DNA of 64,000 bases from Amanita rubescens (lineage: Eukaryota > Basidiomycota > Agaricomycetes > Agaricales > Amanitaceae), in NCBI GenBank assembly GCA_015039365.1, contig WION01000004.1, forward strand, positions 868,001 through 932,000. The letters are read 5' to 3'. How positions within the stretch are numbered: the stretch's first letter is position 1; each line of letters starts with the position of its first letter. A program made the position numbers and the translations under genes. Shown here in pieces: positions 14,108 to 24,791 of this stretch. Under the pieces are notes generated by a model that had not been told where the DNA came from, searched no databases, and was given only the letters and a program-made list of their open reading frames with translations.

Positions 14108-17100
14108 TCAAGTACTTGCTGTTACTGTATCGCTCAAGGGAAGACTGGCGTTGCCCCTATCGCGAGCGTTCATAACGCTCACAACGTTGGAAACCCGCCC
14201 GCGGTATGATCTGTTGAGCGCAGCGTTTTTTCCCAAGTCTTCGCGAAGATTATCTTCGTCTATATCTATCGGCTGTGGCTCATCATCATCATCTGCGACT
14301 GATGGCTGTTTTTTGGTATTTTCAAAACTTCCATAGCTGCCGCGCGGGCTGGCAGAGTATGCACTTTGAAAATCGGTATCAGAGTCGTCCGTGGTACCGG
14401 TCGTCGTTGTCGCAGAGCGAGCACTAAGCGCAGGCGGCTTGTGCGAAGGAATGGAACGCTTGTCCACACCCGTTGACACGTCCGAAGAGCTGCTTTGCGT
14501 TACAGGTTCAGGAGTGCTCATATCATCTCGGTCCACATCAGAGAACGAGCCGCGAGTCGGTGTCTTGTTCTCCTCGGGTGCACCTTTCGACCTGTTCTTG
14601 TTCAGAACGGTAGGCTTAGCGGTGTCATCCGTCTGCGTGTGAGTCTGCGTCGATGAAGTGGTCCCACTCCTCGACCGCTTTTTCGTTGAATTTCTGGCGC
14701 GTGAACGAGATGAATTGGAACGGGCAGCGACCGGGGGTGGTGCACTCTCAGAGCTATCATCTTCGCTCTCAGTCTTCCACTTGGCCACGGTGGGCCGAGG
14801 TTCAGTCTGGAGCGCCGATTCCAGCTGCGTAAACAAGGAAAGCATATTCATAAACAACCCAATCTTCGGACCGCGCCGACTCACTTTTTGCTGAATTTCC
14901 AACACCTTTTGAGCGATTTTATCGCTTCTGAGGCTAATGCCTTCGTCTACGGCATTCATTCCATCCTGCTGACCATCCAACTCGGAAGCTGAGAAGCGCT
15001 TCTTCCTACTCGGTGTCGGCGGTTGCTCAGACTCCTCTTCGTCGTCTTCTTTGATCGTGGTTGCCTCGCGGATTTTACTCGTAACATCGTGAGATGTCAC
15101 TGGGGCACCTGCGGCATCATCATCATACGATTCGGCTAGGGTAGATTCTGTTCCGAAAGAGCGCAATTGCCGATGCTTGACACCCGTGCTGGCGTCACTC
15201 GGGCGACGGGAGACAGAACCGACTGCGGAAGACTGGCGACTTCCGGGACGAGAATAGTCCGAATCGATATCAACTGCCATGGAGGCAAGGGCATGTTCAA
15301 TCTGAGCTTCAACTTCGGCGACCATCTCCGCACGTTCCTGTTCCATCCTGTCCATTGTCTCTTTCATTTGCTCAAGCTCGACCATCGCATCCCGGTGAGC
15401 ATGCTCAGTATCCCGTAATTCTAATTATAAATGTCAGCGGGCCGATCTGGAACCGTCATTTAAAATAAACTAACGTTGTTGGAGTTTTGTCTTTTCCGCA
15501 GTCGTCATAGAAACCAAACCGCTAAGCCTCTTCGTCTCCCGTTGTTCCTTATTGATCTTGGTCCGCAACTGGTTTGCCTCTGCGCTAAGCTTCTCTGCGT
15601 ATTGCTCAAAAGTAACAAATTTGTCCCTCCAGAGGTCAGACTCGGTCATCAGGAAGTTAAGGCGTCGAGACAAGCGGCCGATCTTGGTCTCCAAATCATC
15701 ACGAGCATCAACGAATGCGATAGCACGTTTTCGGATGGAATGCTGGATAAGCTGCTCGGCGGCCGTGAGTTGAGGCGGACGTCTGACAATTCCAAAGGAA
15801 CTGATTCGTTTGAACAGGGATGGCTTCTTATACTACACATCCGATCATCAGGATATGTTTCCACGGTCGTTCACCTCCCAACATACCTTGTCCGCCAAGA
15901 CACCGTCAAATGCCTGAATGATTCTTGTCGAGTTCCACCATTCTGGAGGCTTTATTTGCTCTGCGACGGAAGATGACGAACCTCCACGCTTGGCCTGGAT
16001 CTTGCAAACCGGTCGGAATCTTCCTGCGGGAAAGGCTTCCTTGAATTCGCTGCATCATACGAGTTAGTGACTTGTCTATCTTGACAATAATAATATCACT
16101 GACCTAGGCACGGAATGATCAGGATGATAATGAATATCGAACGCCGCAAGCAACCTCTGGCGATACTTGTCACGTTGCTGTTTTTGAGATACCACACCTA
16201 GGGGAGGAGAGGCGCAATTCCTAACCAAGGCCAGAGTTGGCATCTCGGTGAAACTACACTAGGTATAAGAAAACTTACAAATAGTTGATATCCCTAACAA
16301 CAAAAAGTTAGTGATAGGCCTCAATATTGCAAAACGAACGTACAAATCACAGACACAGACTTCTGGTGCTGGACGAACGCTGTATCTTGCCTCGGTGGCG
16401 AGACCCATGATCCATGGACCAGGATCGTCGATGTAGATCTTGGCGTCACGAGAATGAACTGCAGGTAAAGCAATACCATTCCAACCGCGCAATTCCACCA
16501 AGTATCGAATGGTATTGACGGCGACCTAAGGGATAGAGTCAAGATCAGTTGCTCCGCACGTCGAATATGAAAAACTTACACCGAGCATGGACGGATAACG
16601 CGAAAAGAAGAGAATACGACCTGTCGGAGCTAGTGCGATCTATTTTATCGCGTCAATCATCAGTAATGTACACAAGATAGAAAACGCTCACTTCGCAAAT
16701 GGTCAATATGTTGTCAATGTTCAAACATTTGAACAATGGCCACATTGTGAAATTGATATCGACCAAGCCACGACCGAAATCCAGGCCTCCTGGGAACCGT
16801 GCAATGACCTCCAAACTGGCCTCATTGCCATCGTTTTTGGGACTGGCATCCAGTTTGATAATCTCACCGGCTCGCGGTGCCGGGTGAGCAAGGACTCGAG
16901 ACATTTGCAACGAGTGCGCCTGTACGTCCTTGGAGAATCTTGCCCATGAGAGAGTCAAATAATCTCTCATCATGTCATAAATAGGGTGGCGTGAGACAAG
17001 TGCTAGAATCATGTCAGCAAGACGCTATAAACCTTAGATGAAACGCTACCAACTTAGTGCATAGGGCAACCAAAAGACAGTGTCTCCAGGTAGGAACAAG

Positions 17101-18502
17101 GTGCTTTCGCCGGGACCGTGTCCTACGGTGCTGGCTATTTCAAAGTCACTCTCGCTCAAACCGCCATCGGCTTCGGTTTCTCCGTCAGTTTCTGCATCTG
17201 CCCAGGGGCCACGGGCGCTACGACGAGCGCTGCGACGCGCCTGAACGGTGGGATCAAGAACGTCATTTCCGGTACCTACGCCGGGCAAATCGGCACGGAG
17301 GCTTTTAAGGCGGGAGGCAACAAGACTTTGGGCACTTTCTTTGCGCGATCTACCGGCTTCTAAAGTGCGGCGAATAGCACTGCTTCTTTCAGCATCGGCG
17401 TGAGACCAAACGGTAAGGCAAACACCATAATATGTGATAGTGTTGCTAGGCGTTGGATCCGTGGCGGCGGCAGCCGAAGAAGCAGCGGCGTTTGCATGAA
17501 CAAGCACGCCGGGAGGGCCAAGATACGCGGAGGAGGGCCTCGCAAAAGGATCATCTGTATATGGATAATTGAAGGTAGCAGCAGATGACCGGTTATCTGT
17601 GGCGGTCATCACAGAAGCACGTAATAGGTCACCGGACGGGGTGGGAGCGAGGGGCGTCGTGGGAGCAGGGAGCGTAAAAGTAAAGGTATGGACCGTGGAA
17701 GCCGGTTGCAAGGTGGAAGCGATAATCTCAACCTCTCGTGTGAAGGAAAGCTAATTAATGAAAGCAAGGTCAACGTTGAGGCGATGTTACGAGAGAGAGA
17801 GAGAGATCTTACTTTGAGGGCCTTGGACAACATTTTTCCGACTTCTTGTTTGGTGAGAGCACCCGCACCCTTGATGGTTTCTTCACCCTTGCCGCGTTTC
17901 TTCTTCTTGCCCCCGCCGGCACCAGGACTGACGGTGCTGCCAAGGACCTCTGGACGCCACCAGCGGTTGACGGCGCCTTCGGCGTGGTGAAGGCCAAGGA
18001 CGGAGTCTGGGTCCGCCAGGGTCCAAGTTTGGGGGGACTTTGGGAGACCTGAGACTACATAGAGGGAAGCGAGAGGGAGGGAAGGGACGAAGGAGGCGAT
18101 GGGGGCAACTTCGCGTACAGAGTGGGTAGAAACAATTGAGTTTCTAGTGGAAGCGGGAATGGGTTCCATACTGCGACGGTGTTTTATGCCGAGAATGCGG
18201 GAAGCCTTGTCAGGACGGTAAGAAAAGGAACTAGAGAGAGAAGGATGTGGAGCAGAGACGGTGATGTAATCTAGTTCATCCGCTAGCGCAGACGAGTCCT
18301 GGGGATGGGAAGGAGAGGAAATGATGGTAGTGGTGGAAGAAGAAGGATTGTGTTGCTTGTTTGCTACTGAAATGTTGATGATCGCCGTTCCTGAGCTTGT
18401 GGGAGCGTTCACGCTATCCTTCCTTGCTCTCGCGCGTTTTGCGGACCCATCCGAGCTGGGGCGGGAACGGGAGGGGTCTGAGGATCCAACAGCGGGGGCC
18501 AT
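14108..18502 (-). CDS. DENN domain protein (putative Rab GEF)
   Basis: DENN proteins exchange GDP for GTP on Rab GTPases in membrane traffic. From the N-terminus there is a Ser-rich leader, then a uDENN part (ITYYGVCLTVWSHAD, GDTVFWLPYAL) and a cDENN part (RFPGGLDFGRGLVDINF, IRYLVELRGWNGIALP, DDPGPWIMGL). Next come a basic region with KPPEWWNSTRIIQAFDG, a coiled coil near 15300-15700, and a long acidic Ser/Thr-rich tail. I use the first Met at 18502. All introns are in frame; one (about 17755-17815) contains a GA microsatellite. The gene lies 113 bp upstream of, and on the same strand as, the NIPA gene's stop. The Rab target cannot be told. Confidence 0.88.
17791..17806. repeat. (GA)8 microsatellite in a DENN intron
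   Basis: A run of GA units just inside the 5' side of a minus-strand intron, where it reads as a TC-rich tract after the donor. Confidence 0.8.
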
Positions 18503-18615
18503 GTTGGTGGTATCAAAGGAGAGAAAGGAACGAATTTCGTAAAAAGTAGACTAGACTTCCTACCAACATCAGGGTCGTGATGGCATAAATAAATATGTCC
18601 GGCCGCCCCCTTTAC

Positions 18616-20207
18616 TTACCGACGCCGACGCCGCCACCATCCCCGCCACCGCCCTGGCTCGGGCCGTTCGGCCGGAACGTTTCCACTCTCACTCACCGCC
18701 CGCCGCCTCCCGCGCACCTCTGACCCTTCATCCCCCAGCATACCACTCACCCGCCTTCTCCGTGGAACAATTTCGAATCCAGGGCTCATAGGGGATAACC
18801 CGATTTGGAACCCTCCAAGTGTGCCATTATCCGTCGTGAGCTGGACATTGGATGTGGTTGAATATCGGGAATATGTGTACGATGTCGCGCGCCGCTCGCG
18901 CCCTACTTGCAGAGTGGCTGCCGCTGAGCTTCCTGCTTCCGGTACAGAAAACACTGAGCTGGGTTCGCGTTCTGGGGGTAACGACTCGATTTGAGATTCA
19001 GTTTCGGTATCTTCTTCATCCGAGGTATCTGCCGGCGACTCGGTATGAATGGTGACCACCCATACGCCGGCCAACAACACGATGATTCCAATGGCGACGA
19101 GAAGTAGATGGATGGGAGGTATCAATGAAAATTGGTTGAAATACACGAGTCCATTAACGATGGAAGATAGGTTATAAAAGCAAAACGCAGCTACAACAAC
19201 ATTGTTAGCGGCGATAGACATAACGGCAGAGTAAAAAACTTACATGGGCAAACAATGGTTGGATCTGCGAGGATTAGTGCTTTGTGCAAGTACCATAACT
19301 GTAACAGGGCAAATACGATGAGGCCAAGTATAAGGAGCCAGGCCTGCCAGCGCCAAAACTGATTGTCACCATTAATGGTAAGGAGTAATAGTTCGATGCC
19401 GCTTTTGGCAAAGAGCAGGCACATGCCAGAGAGGATGCCCGAAAAGGAGGCATAGGAGATGGCCACGAGCAGACGAGTGCGTGAAAGCGTCTCCAGTGCT
19501 ACGTCTGCAGGCTTGAAGTCGAGTGAAACATGAGGAGAAGGCGTGGGCTTGGAGTCTAAAAGCGGAGTTCGTTCAGTGGCGCTGGCCCGAGTAGGTTCGG
19601 GGTCGATGTCGAGGGAAATAGTGGAAGGAGAGGAGACCAGCTGTGTAGAAGGACTAGCGAGCGAGAATTCGACAATGTGGGTCTAACTAGATGAGATTAC
19701 AGCAAAAATGTAGAGTGACGTACGCACTAAAGAGAGGCAGAGGATGACGACTGCGGAAAGGACTGAAAAGTAGGCGATGAAGGTAGGACGGCGAAGGAGT
19801 TCTAAAAGGTCATCGAGGGATCTTGTCTCTTCTGGTACGATGCCGAAGAGAGCGATGAGGACTGCACCTGCGGCAATGAGAAGGGTGCCGAGGACCATCC
19901 ATGGGGAAAATACGTCAGCGAGGATGAACCAAGCAAAGAAAGCGTTCCATAGGAGGGATACGGCGCCGAGTGGTGCAAGGATGACGACTGGTAGAGAGGC
20001 AATCTGAACGACAGAGCCTATGAGGTTTGAAGAAATAAAGATGGCTACACCGAGGAGCCAAAGTGGGCGTCTGTACTCTGAGAGGCGTTGATCAGGTGAG
20101 AGTGCATTGTTTAGGACGTGACTTTTGCGCTGAAAAGTGAGACCAAGAGATTGAACTGCGTATGCTAGTAGACCGATGAGAATACCTAGCACAATGTGTG
20201 CGGTCAT
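18616..20207 (-). CDS. NIPA-type magnesium transporter (DUF803)
   Basis: A multi-pass membrane protein of the NIPA/SPG6 family, members of which carry Mg2+. The N-terminus MTAHIVLGILIGLLAYAVQS is the first TM segment. It is followed by QRKSH, RRPLWLLGVAIFISSNLIGS and LGAVSLLWNAFFAWF, typical of the family. Later helices include GILSGMCLLFAKSGIELLLL. The C-terminus is cytosolic, Ser-rich and ends in a run of Arg. A Ser/Thr/Pro-rich loop splits the TM blocks. The start codon is only 40 bp from the divergent HSP104 start. Ion specificity is inferred from the family. Confidence 0.92.
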
Positions 20208-20247
20208 TTAGTACAGTGAAACGTCGTGACAGTCGAGATGACATCAC

Positions 20248-23182
20248 ATGGCAGCAAACTTGGATCTAACTGATAGAGCTCAACGCTCTCTTCAAGACGC
20301 CGTTCAACTCGCGAGAGATCACGCAAATTCACAAGTTTACCCTGCACATATTGCATTTGCCCTCCTCAATGACAACGAAGACAATAACACTCCACTCTTT
20401 TCTTCCATCATCTCCTCAGTCGGTGGAGATCCTCACGCCGCTAAACGTACTTTTAATAAACTCATCGTTCGCTTTCCCCAGCAATCTCCTCCTCCAGATG
20501 ACATAGGTTTCAGCGTCGCAGCCCTCAAGATCCTTCGCGATGCCCAATCAATTCAAAAAACCATGCATGACTCATACATCGCCCTAGACCATCTCATACT
20601 CGCCCTCATTAAAGACCCCTCCATATCTGCCGTTCTCAAGGATCTCTCTCTGACAGAAAATGCCTTGAAAACTGCCATAGAGCAGGTCAGGGGTAACCGC
20701 AGAATCGATTCAAAATCAGCCGAGGCTGGATTTGACGCACTCCAAAAGTACGCAGTGGATCTCACTGCCTTGGCAGAAGAAGGCAAGCTAGATCCTGTTA
20801 TTGGTCGCGACAACGAAATCAGGCGTGCCATTCGAATCCTCTGTAGAAGGTATGTCACTATATCTCTAATCTTTCAGTGCTGATAATGCACCCAGGACAA
20901 AAAACAACCCCGTCTTGATTGGTGAACCGGGTGTTGGTAAGACAGCCATCGTCGAAGGCCTTGCTCAGCGCATCGTTAAGCGCGACGTCCCCGCAAGTCT
21001 TATTGCCCGACTCTATTCCCTCGATATGGGGGCGCTCATGGCCGGCGCAAAGTTCAAAGGAGAGTACGAGGAACGCATCAAAGCGGTCCTCAACGACGTG
21101 GAAAAAGCCTCTGAAGAGGGCGGCCCAGGCATCATCCTGTTCATCGACGAGCTGCATCTCCTCGTCGCCGGTCGCGGCGGAGAAGGCGGGGGCATGGACG
21201 CAGGTAACCTCTTCAAGCCCCTGCTGGCCCGCGGAAAACTACGCTGTGTCGGTGCTACGACCCTCTCAGAGTACAGAAAGTACATTGAATCCGACCCTGC
21301 CCTCGAACGTCGCTTCGCCCAAGTTTTGGTCAACGAACCTAGCGTCGCGGAGACCATCAACATTCTCCGAGGTATCAGAGAAAAGTACGAGGTACATCAC
21401 GGTGTGCGCATCATGGATGCGGCACTCATACAAGCCGCGACTCTCGCCCATCGTTACCTGACCTCTAGAAGACTCCCAGACGCGGCTATCGATCTTGTGG
21501 ATGAGGCCTGCGCGAGGCAAGTTGAATCTTCTGCACTCCTGACAACGTCTTGTTAACCTCTCCCGTAGTGTGCGAGTCACTCGAGAGACGGAACCAGAGG
21601 AAATCGACAAGCTCCAACGCAAGAAGCTTGAGCTCGAGATTGAAATTCATGCTCTGGAGCGCGAAAAAGACAAGGCCAGCCAAGAACGGCTGGAAAACGC
21701 GCGCAAGGCGATAGCCGAAACAGATGACGAGTTACAACCCCTCAAAGCAGCTTACGAAAATGAGAAAAAACGTGGAGAAGAAATTCAGCAGGTCAGGAAA
21801 AGGCTCGACGAGCTCAAGGCCAAAGTCGAAGAAGCCGAGCGAAGGTGTGTAGTCACCACTCATCATGGCCAATCACTGACCCCCTGTTCAGATATGATTT
21901 GGCCACAGCTTCAGATCTCAAGTACTATGCTATCCCGGACCAACAACAACGCCTCAAGGATCTCGAGGCTAAAAAGGCCGCAGAAGACGCAGCAACGGGA
22001 GGTGGCGTCGATACAGTCACTCCCGAACAGATTGCAGACATCGTCTCGCGCTGGACTGGTATTCCCGTCACCCGTCTCATGGCCACCGAAAAAGAGAAGC
22101 TCCTCAAATTGGAAAAGATTCTTGCCGGCACCGTCGTTGGCCAAATTGACGCAGTCAAGGCAGTCGCGAATGCCATCAGACTCTCGAGAAGCGGTCTATC
22201 CAACCCCAACAGGCCTATTGCCAGCTTTTTGATGGCAGGACCTTCGGGAACAGGTAAAACGTTGATGGCCAAGACGGTAAGTTTTTTTCATCTCGATTAG
22301 AAGCATTTCTCTGACGACAGCTTTAGCTCGCAACCGTGCTTTTCGATTCGCCGGATGCCATGATACGCATCGATGCTTCCGAGTATTCAGAAAAGCACTC
22401 CATTTCTCGTCTCATTGGCTCTCCTCCGGGTTACGTTGGTTATGACCAGGGAGGACAGTTGACCGAGTACGTTCGCCGGAAGCCATATACTATTGTCTTG
22501 GTGGACGAAATCGAAAAGGCATGCCGTGAATTTGTAACTCTCTTCCTGCAAGTTCTGGACGAGGGCCGCCTTACGGACGGGCAAGGCCGAATAGTCGATT
22601 TCAAGAATACTGTAGTCATGATGACGTCGAACCTCGGCGCTGTTTACCTCAATGACATGACAGATGGTCCCGTCGATAGGCAAACGAAAGGTTTGGTCAT
22701 GGGTGCCATTCAATCGCACTTTCCCCCCGAGTTTATTAACAGAGTAGACGAAATTATCATTTACGTGAGTCACTTTTTGTGCAGTTGTGACGTGGTACTT
22801 AGCTTTATTTAGCGACCGTTGTCAAAGAAAGATATGCTGAAAATAGTTGACCTACGTCTCAAAGAGGTTCAAGGACGTCTCCAGGACAGAAAGATTACGC
22901 TCGATGTCGACAACGAGGCCAAGAACTATCTCATGTCCATTGGATACTCGCCGCAATACTGGTGCTCGGCCTCTCAACCGCGCCATTCAGAGCGATCTCT
23001 TGAATCCACTCTCCATCATGCTCTTATCAGGCCAGATACAGGACGGAGAAACTGCGCGCATCCGGTTTGATGGACCACGTAACCGCCTCTACGTTGTTCC
23101 AAATAACGTCTCCAATTCAAATCAAGATTGGATGGAAGTTGATCCTGAAGATGATCAGATTGAAATCGAAGAAATGGAATGA
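20248..23182 (+). CDS. HSP104: Hsp104, ClpB-type disaggregase
   Basis: A cytosolic hexameric AAA+ ATPase that pulls proteins out of aggregates together with Hsp70. A Clp_N domain is followed by AAA-1 with Walker A GEPGVGKT and Walker B ILFIDE. The coiled-coil middle domain is about 21570-21890. AAA-2 follows with [16 protein letters not shown] and [14 protein letters not shown] [15 protein letters not shown], then the ClpB_D2 small domain. It ends in an acidic tail. There are five introns; that at 21517-21568 is GC-AG. One frame break: after GYSPQY an extra T at about 22960 throws the frame, and the conserved [16 protein letters not shown] continues one base later. As drawn, the frame ends at 23070. 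Probably a sequence error. Confidence 0.96.
21517..21568 (+). other. GC-AG intron in HSP104
   Basis: The exon ends GCGAG, the donor is gcaagt and the acceptor gtag. The GT inside gcaagtt gives the wrong phase. Splicing restores DEACASVRVTRE. Confidence 0.85.
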
Positions 23183-23322
23183 TAGAGAATTGGAATAGAA
23201 ATGTTGTACACTACTTAGGTTGTATCGTTTGCTTTGGTGTATGCGTATATTCTGTTTTGAGAAGCAATGATTATGTAATATACTGCCGTTCCATTCCGCA
23301 CTTTGGCAAACGTCCGCTGACA

Positions 23323-24349
23323 ATGCTCGGCCGTCGTCTCGTCCACCGTTCTCTCAAGACCCTCTCAGCGAGGTCGTTCTCAACGCCCGCTCCAACATCG
23401 GCCCCAGCAAAGGCCGACAAAGAGGCGACCAATGTCCCAGCACCACAATCGCCAAACTTGGCGACGACTTGGACTACCAGCCAGCGCCCTCGTCCCTCGA
23501 CGGGTGAAAGCCCACGCTTTGAGCAGACCGCGATGGACCTCCAACCAAACCCTCTAAGCGCCATGGCAATGATTGCCAACGAACCCGTTCGCCTCGTTCA
23601 CGCCCGCAAGGCCGTCTGCGATGGAGGTTCGTACTATCACATACTCCCATCTTCTCTCCATTCCTCTTCTGTTCTGGCCTGCCCGTGCCATCCCGGTGGC
23701 GTTCGGCGATGGGAGCCGATACATAGTGGTGTCGTGGCAGGGACAGACGACAATGCAGCCTAAGCCAGCCACGCTGTCGGCTGCCCAAAAAAACATTTTC
23801 CCAGTCTATGCCTTATCCAATGCTAAATGGACATCTGGCAACGCGTCCAATTAAAGCAAGTCATATCCCAGGCTATGTTAGACAACTTTCATCATGCCAA
23901 ATTCTCTCCTCTAAGAATGTACCATACCCAATGGGGGACGTTCTTACCGCATGAGATTCTATTTATAATCCGAGTCTTGACTCGATTAGGAAAGGTCTCT
24001 TGATCATATGGACTGACATGTTTTTTTCTCATCTAGGTGGAGGGCCGCTAGGCCATCCAAAAATTTATATCAACTTGGTGCGTTGATCCCTTGGTTTGAA
24101 ATCGATCAACGGTCTAATGCGATGCTTCTCTCCTGTTTCACCATTCCTTAGGACCAACCTGGACCCAAACCATGCGGGTACGTCTTCCGTCCTCCATTCA
24201 CCATGTCAGGCATAGCTCAGGAAAAGAAAAAAAATCCTCATGTTTCAGATACTGGTATGTCCTAGTCTCCCTCGCGCCTTGATGGATGGCGGCTCATCGA
24301 TCGTTCGCGCAGTGGACTTCGCTTCGAGAAGGCTCCACACCACCATTGA
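23323..24349 (+). CDS. NDUFS6: Complex I 13-kDa zinc subunit (NDUFS6 homologue)
   Basis: An accessory Fe-S protein-fraction subunit of mitochondrial NADH:ubiquinone oxidoreductase. The N-terminus is a basic, Ser-rich import signal (MLGRRLVHRSLKTLSARSFS). The conserved part reads NPLSAMAMIANEPVRLVHAR, then CDGGGGPLGHPKIYINL, DQPGPKPCGYCGLRFEK and a His-rich end. The zinc ligands would be Cys, His, Cys, Cys. Five exons, 23323-23626, 24037-24077, 24152-24177, 24249-24254 and 24313-24349, total 414 nt with one stop. The first intron is long (410 nt) and the fourth exon is only 6 nt. Frame and family sequence support every join. Confidence 0.95.
24249..24254 (+). other. 6-nt micro-exon of NDUFS6
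   Basis: The bases ATACTG between tttcag and gtatgt complete the codons for Gly, Tyr and the last zinc-ligand Cys (CGYC). Without it the frame is kept but Tyr and Cys spacing is lost. Confidence 0.85.
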
Positions 24350-24791
24350 TAGATATCATGTGCATAATTGAGCTAATCCATCATCTGTCGAACTTGATTA
24401 ATTCCCATGACCCTGGTGTGAAATATTTCAAGCAATCATTGTCGTGTATGTATTAATAAGTACTTATCGAATTTGTTCGTTTTATACAAGCCGGATGAGC
24501 ATAATAATAATACATTTTGTCTAGGATGATATGGTACCTTGGCCTCCGGCTGACTAGTTAACATCAAGTAGGGTATGAAAGAGCAAAAAAGTAGAGTCAG
24601 AATAGTGTGCAAAGGAGAGGCTAACAAATTGTGTTATGATTAGTACTGCATTGCTTGTGCCATATATCTTGAGAGTTCTCTCCCCCCCCGGATCCAATAT
24701 GTGTACGTGCGACTGAAAGGACAGTGTCGATTTAAGTTCGAAAAAAATGGAAAACATTTGAACAAAAAGAAGAAAAAATGTCCGGGATACG
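24350..24791. other. Spacer between convergent NDUFS6 and kinase genes
   Basis: AT-rich 3'-UTR-type DNA with a C8 run near 24683. I see no gene or structured element. Confidence 0.6.

Noticed and set aside
20553..22773. Long antisense frames within HSP104
   Set aside because: They mirror a strongly biased coding sequence; none resembles a protein.
23573..23854. Plus-strand open frame across the NDUFS6 intron
   Set aside because: Overlaps the exon in another frame, and nothing in it is recognisable.
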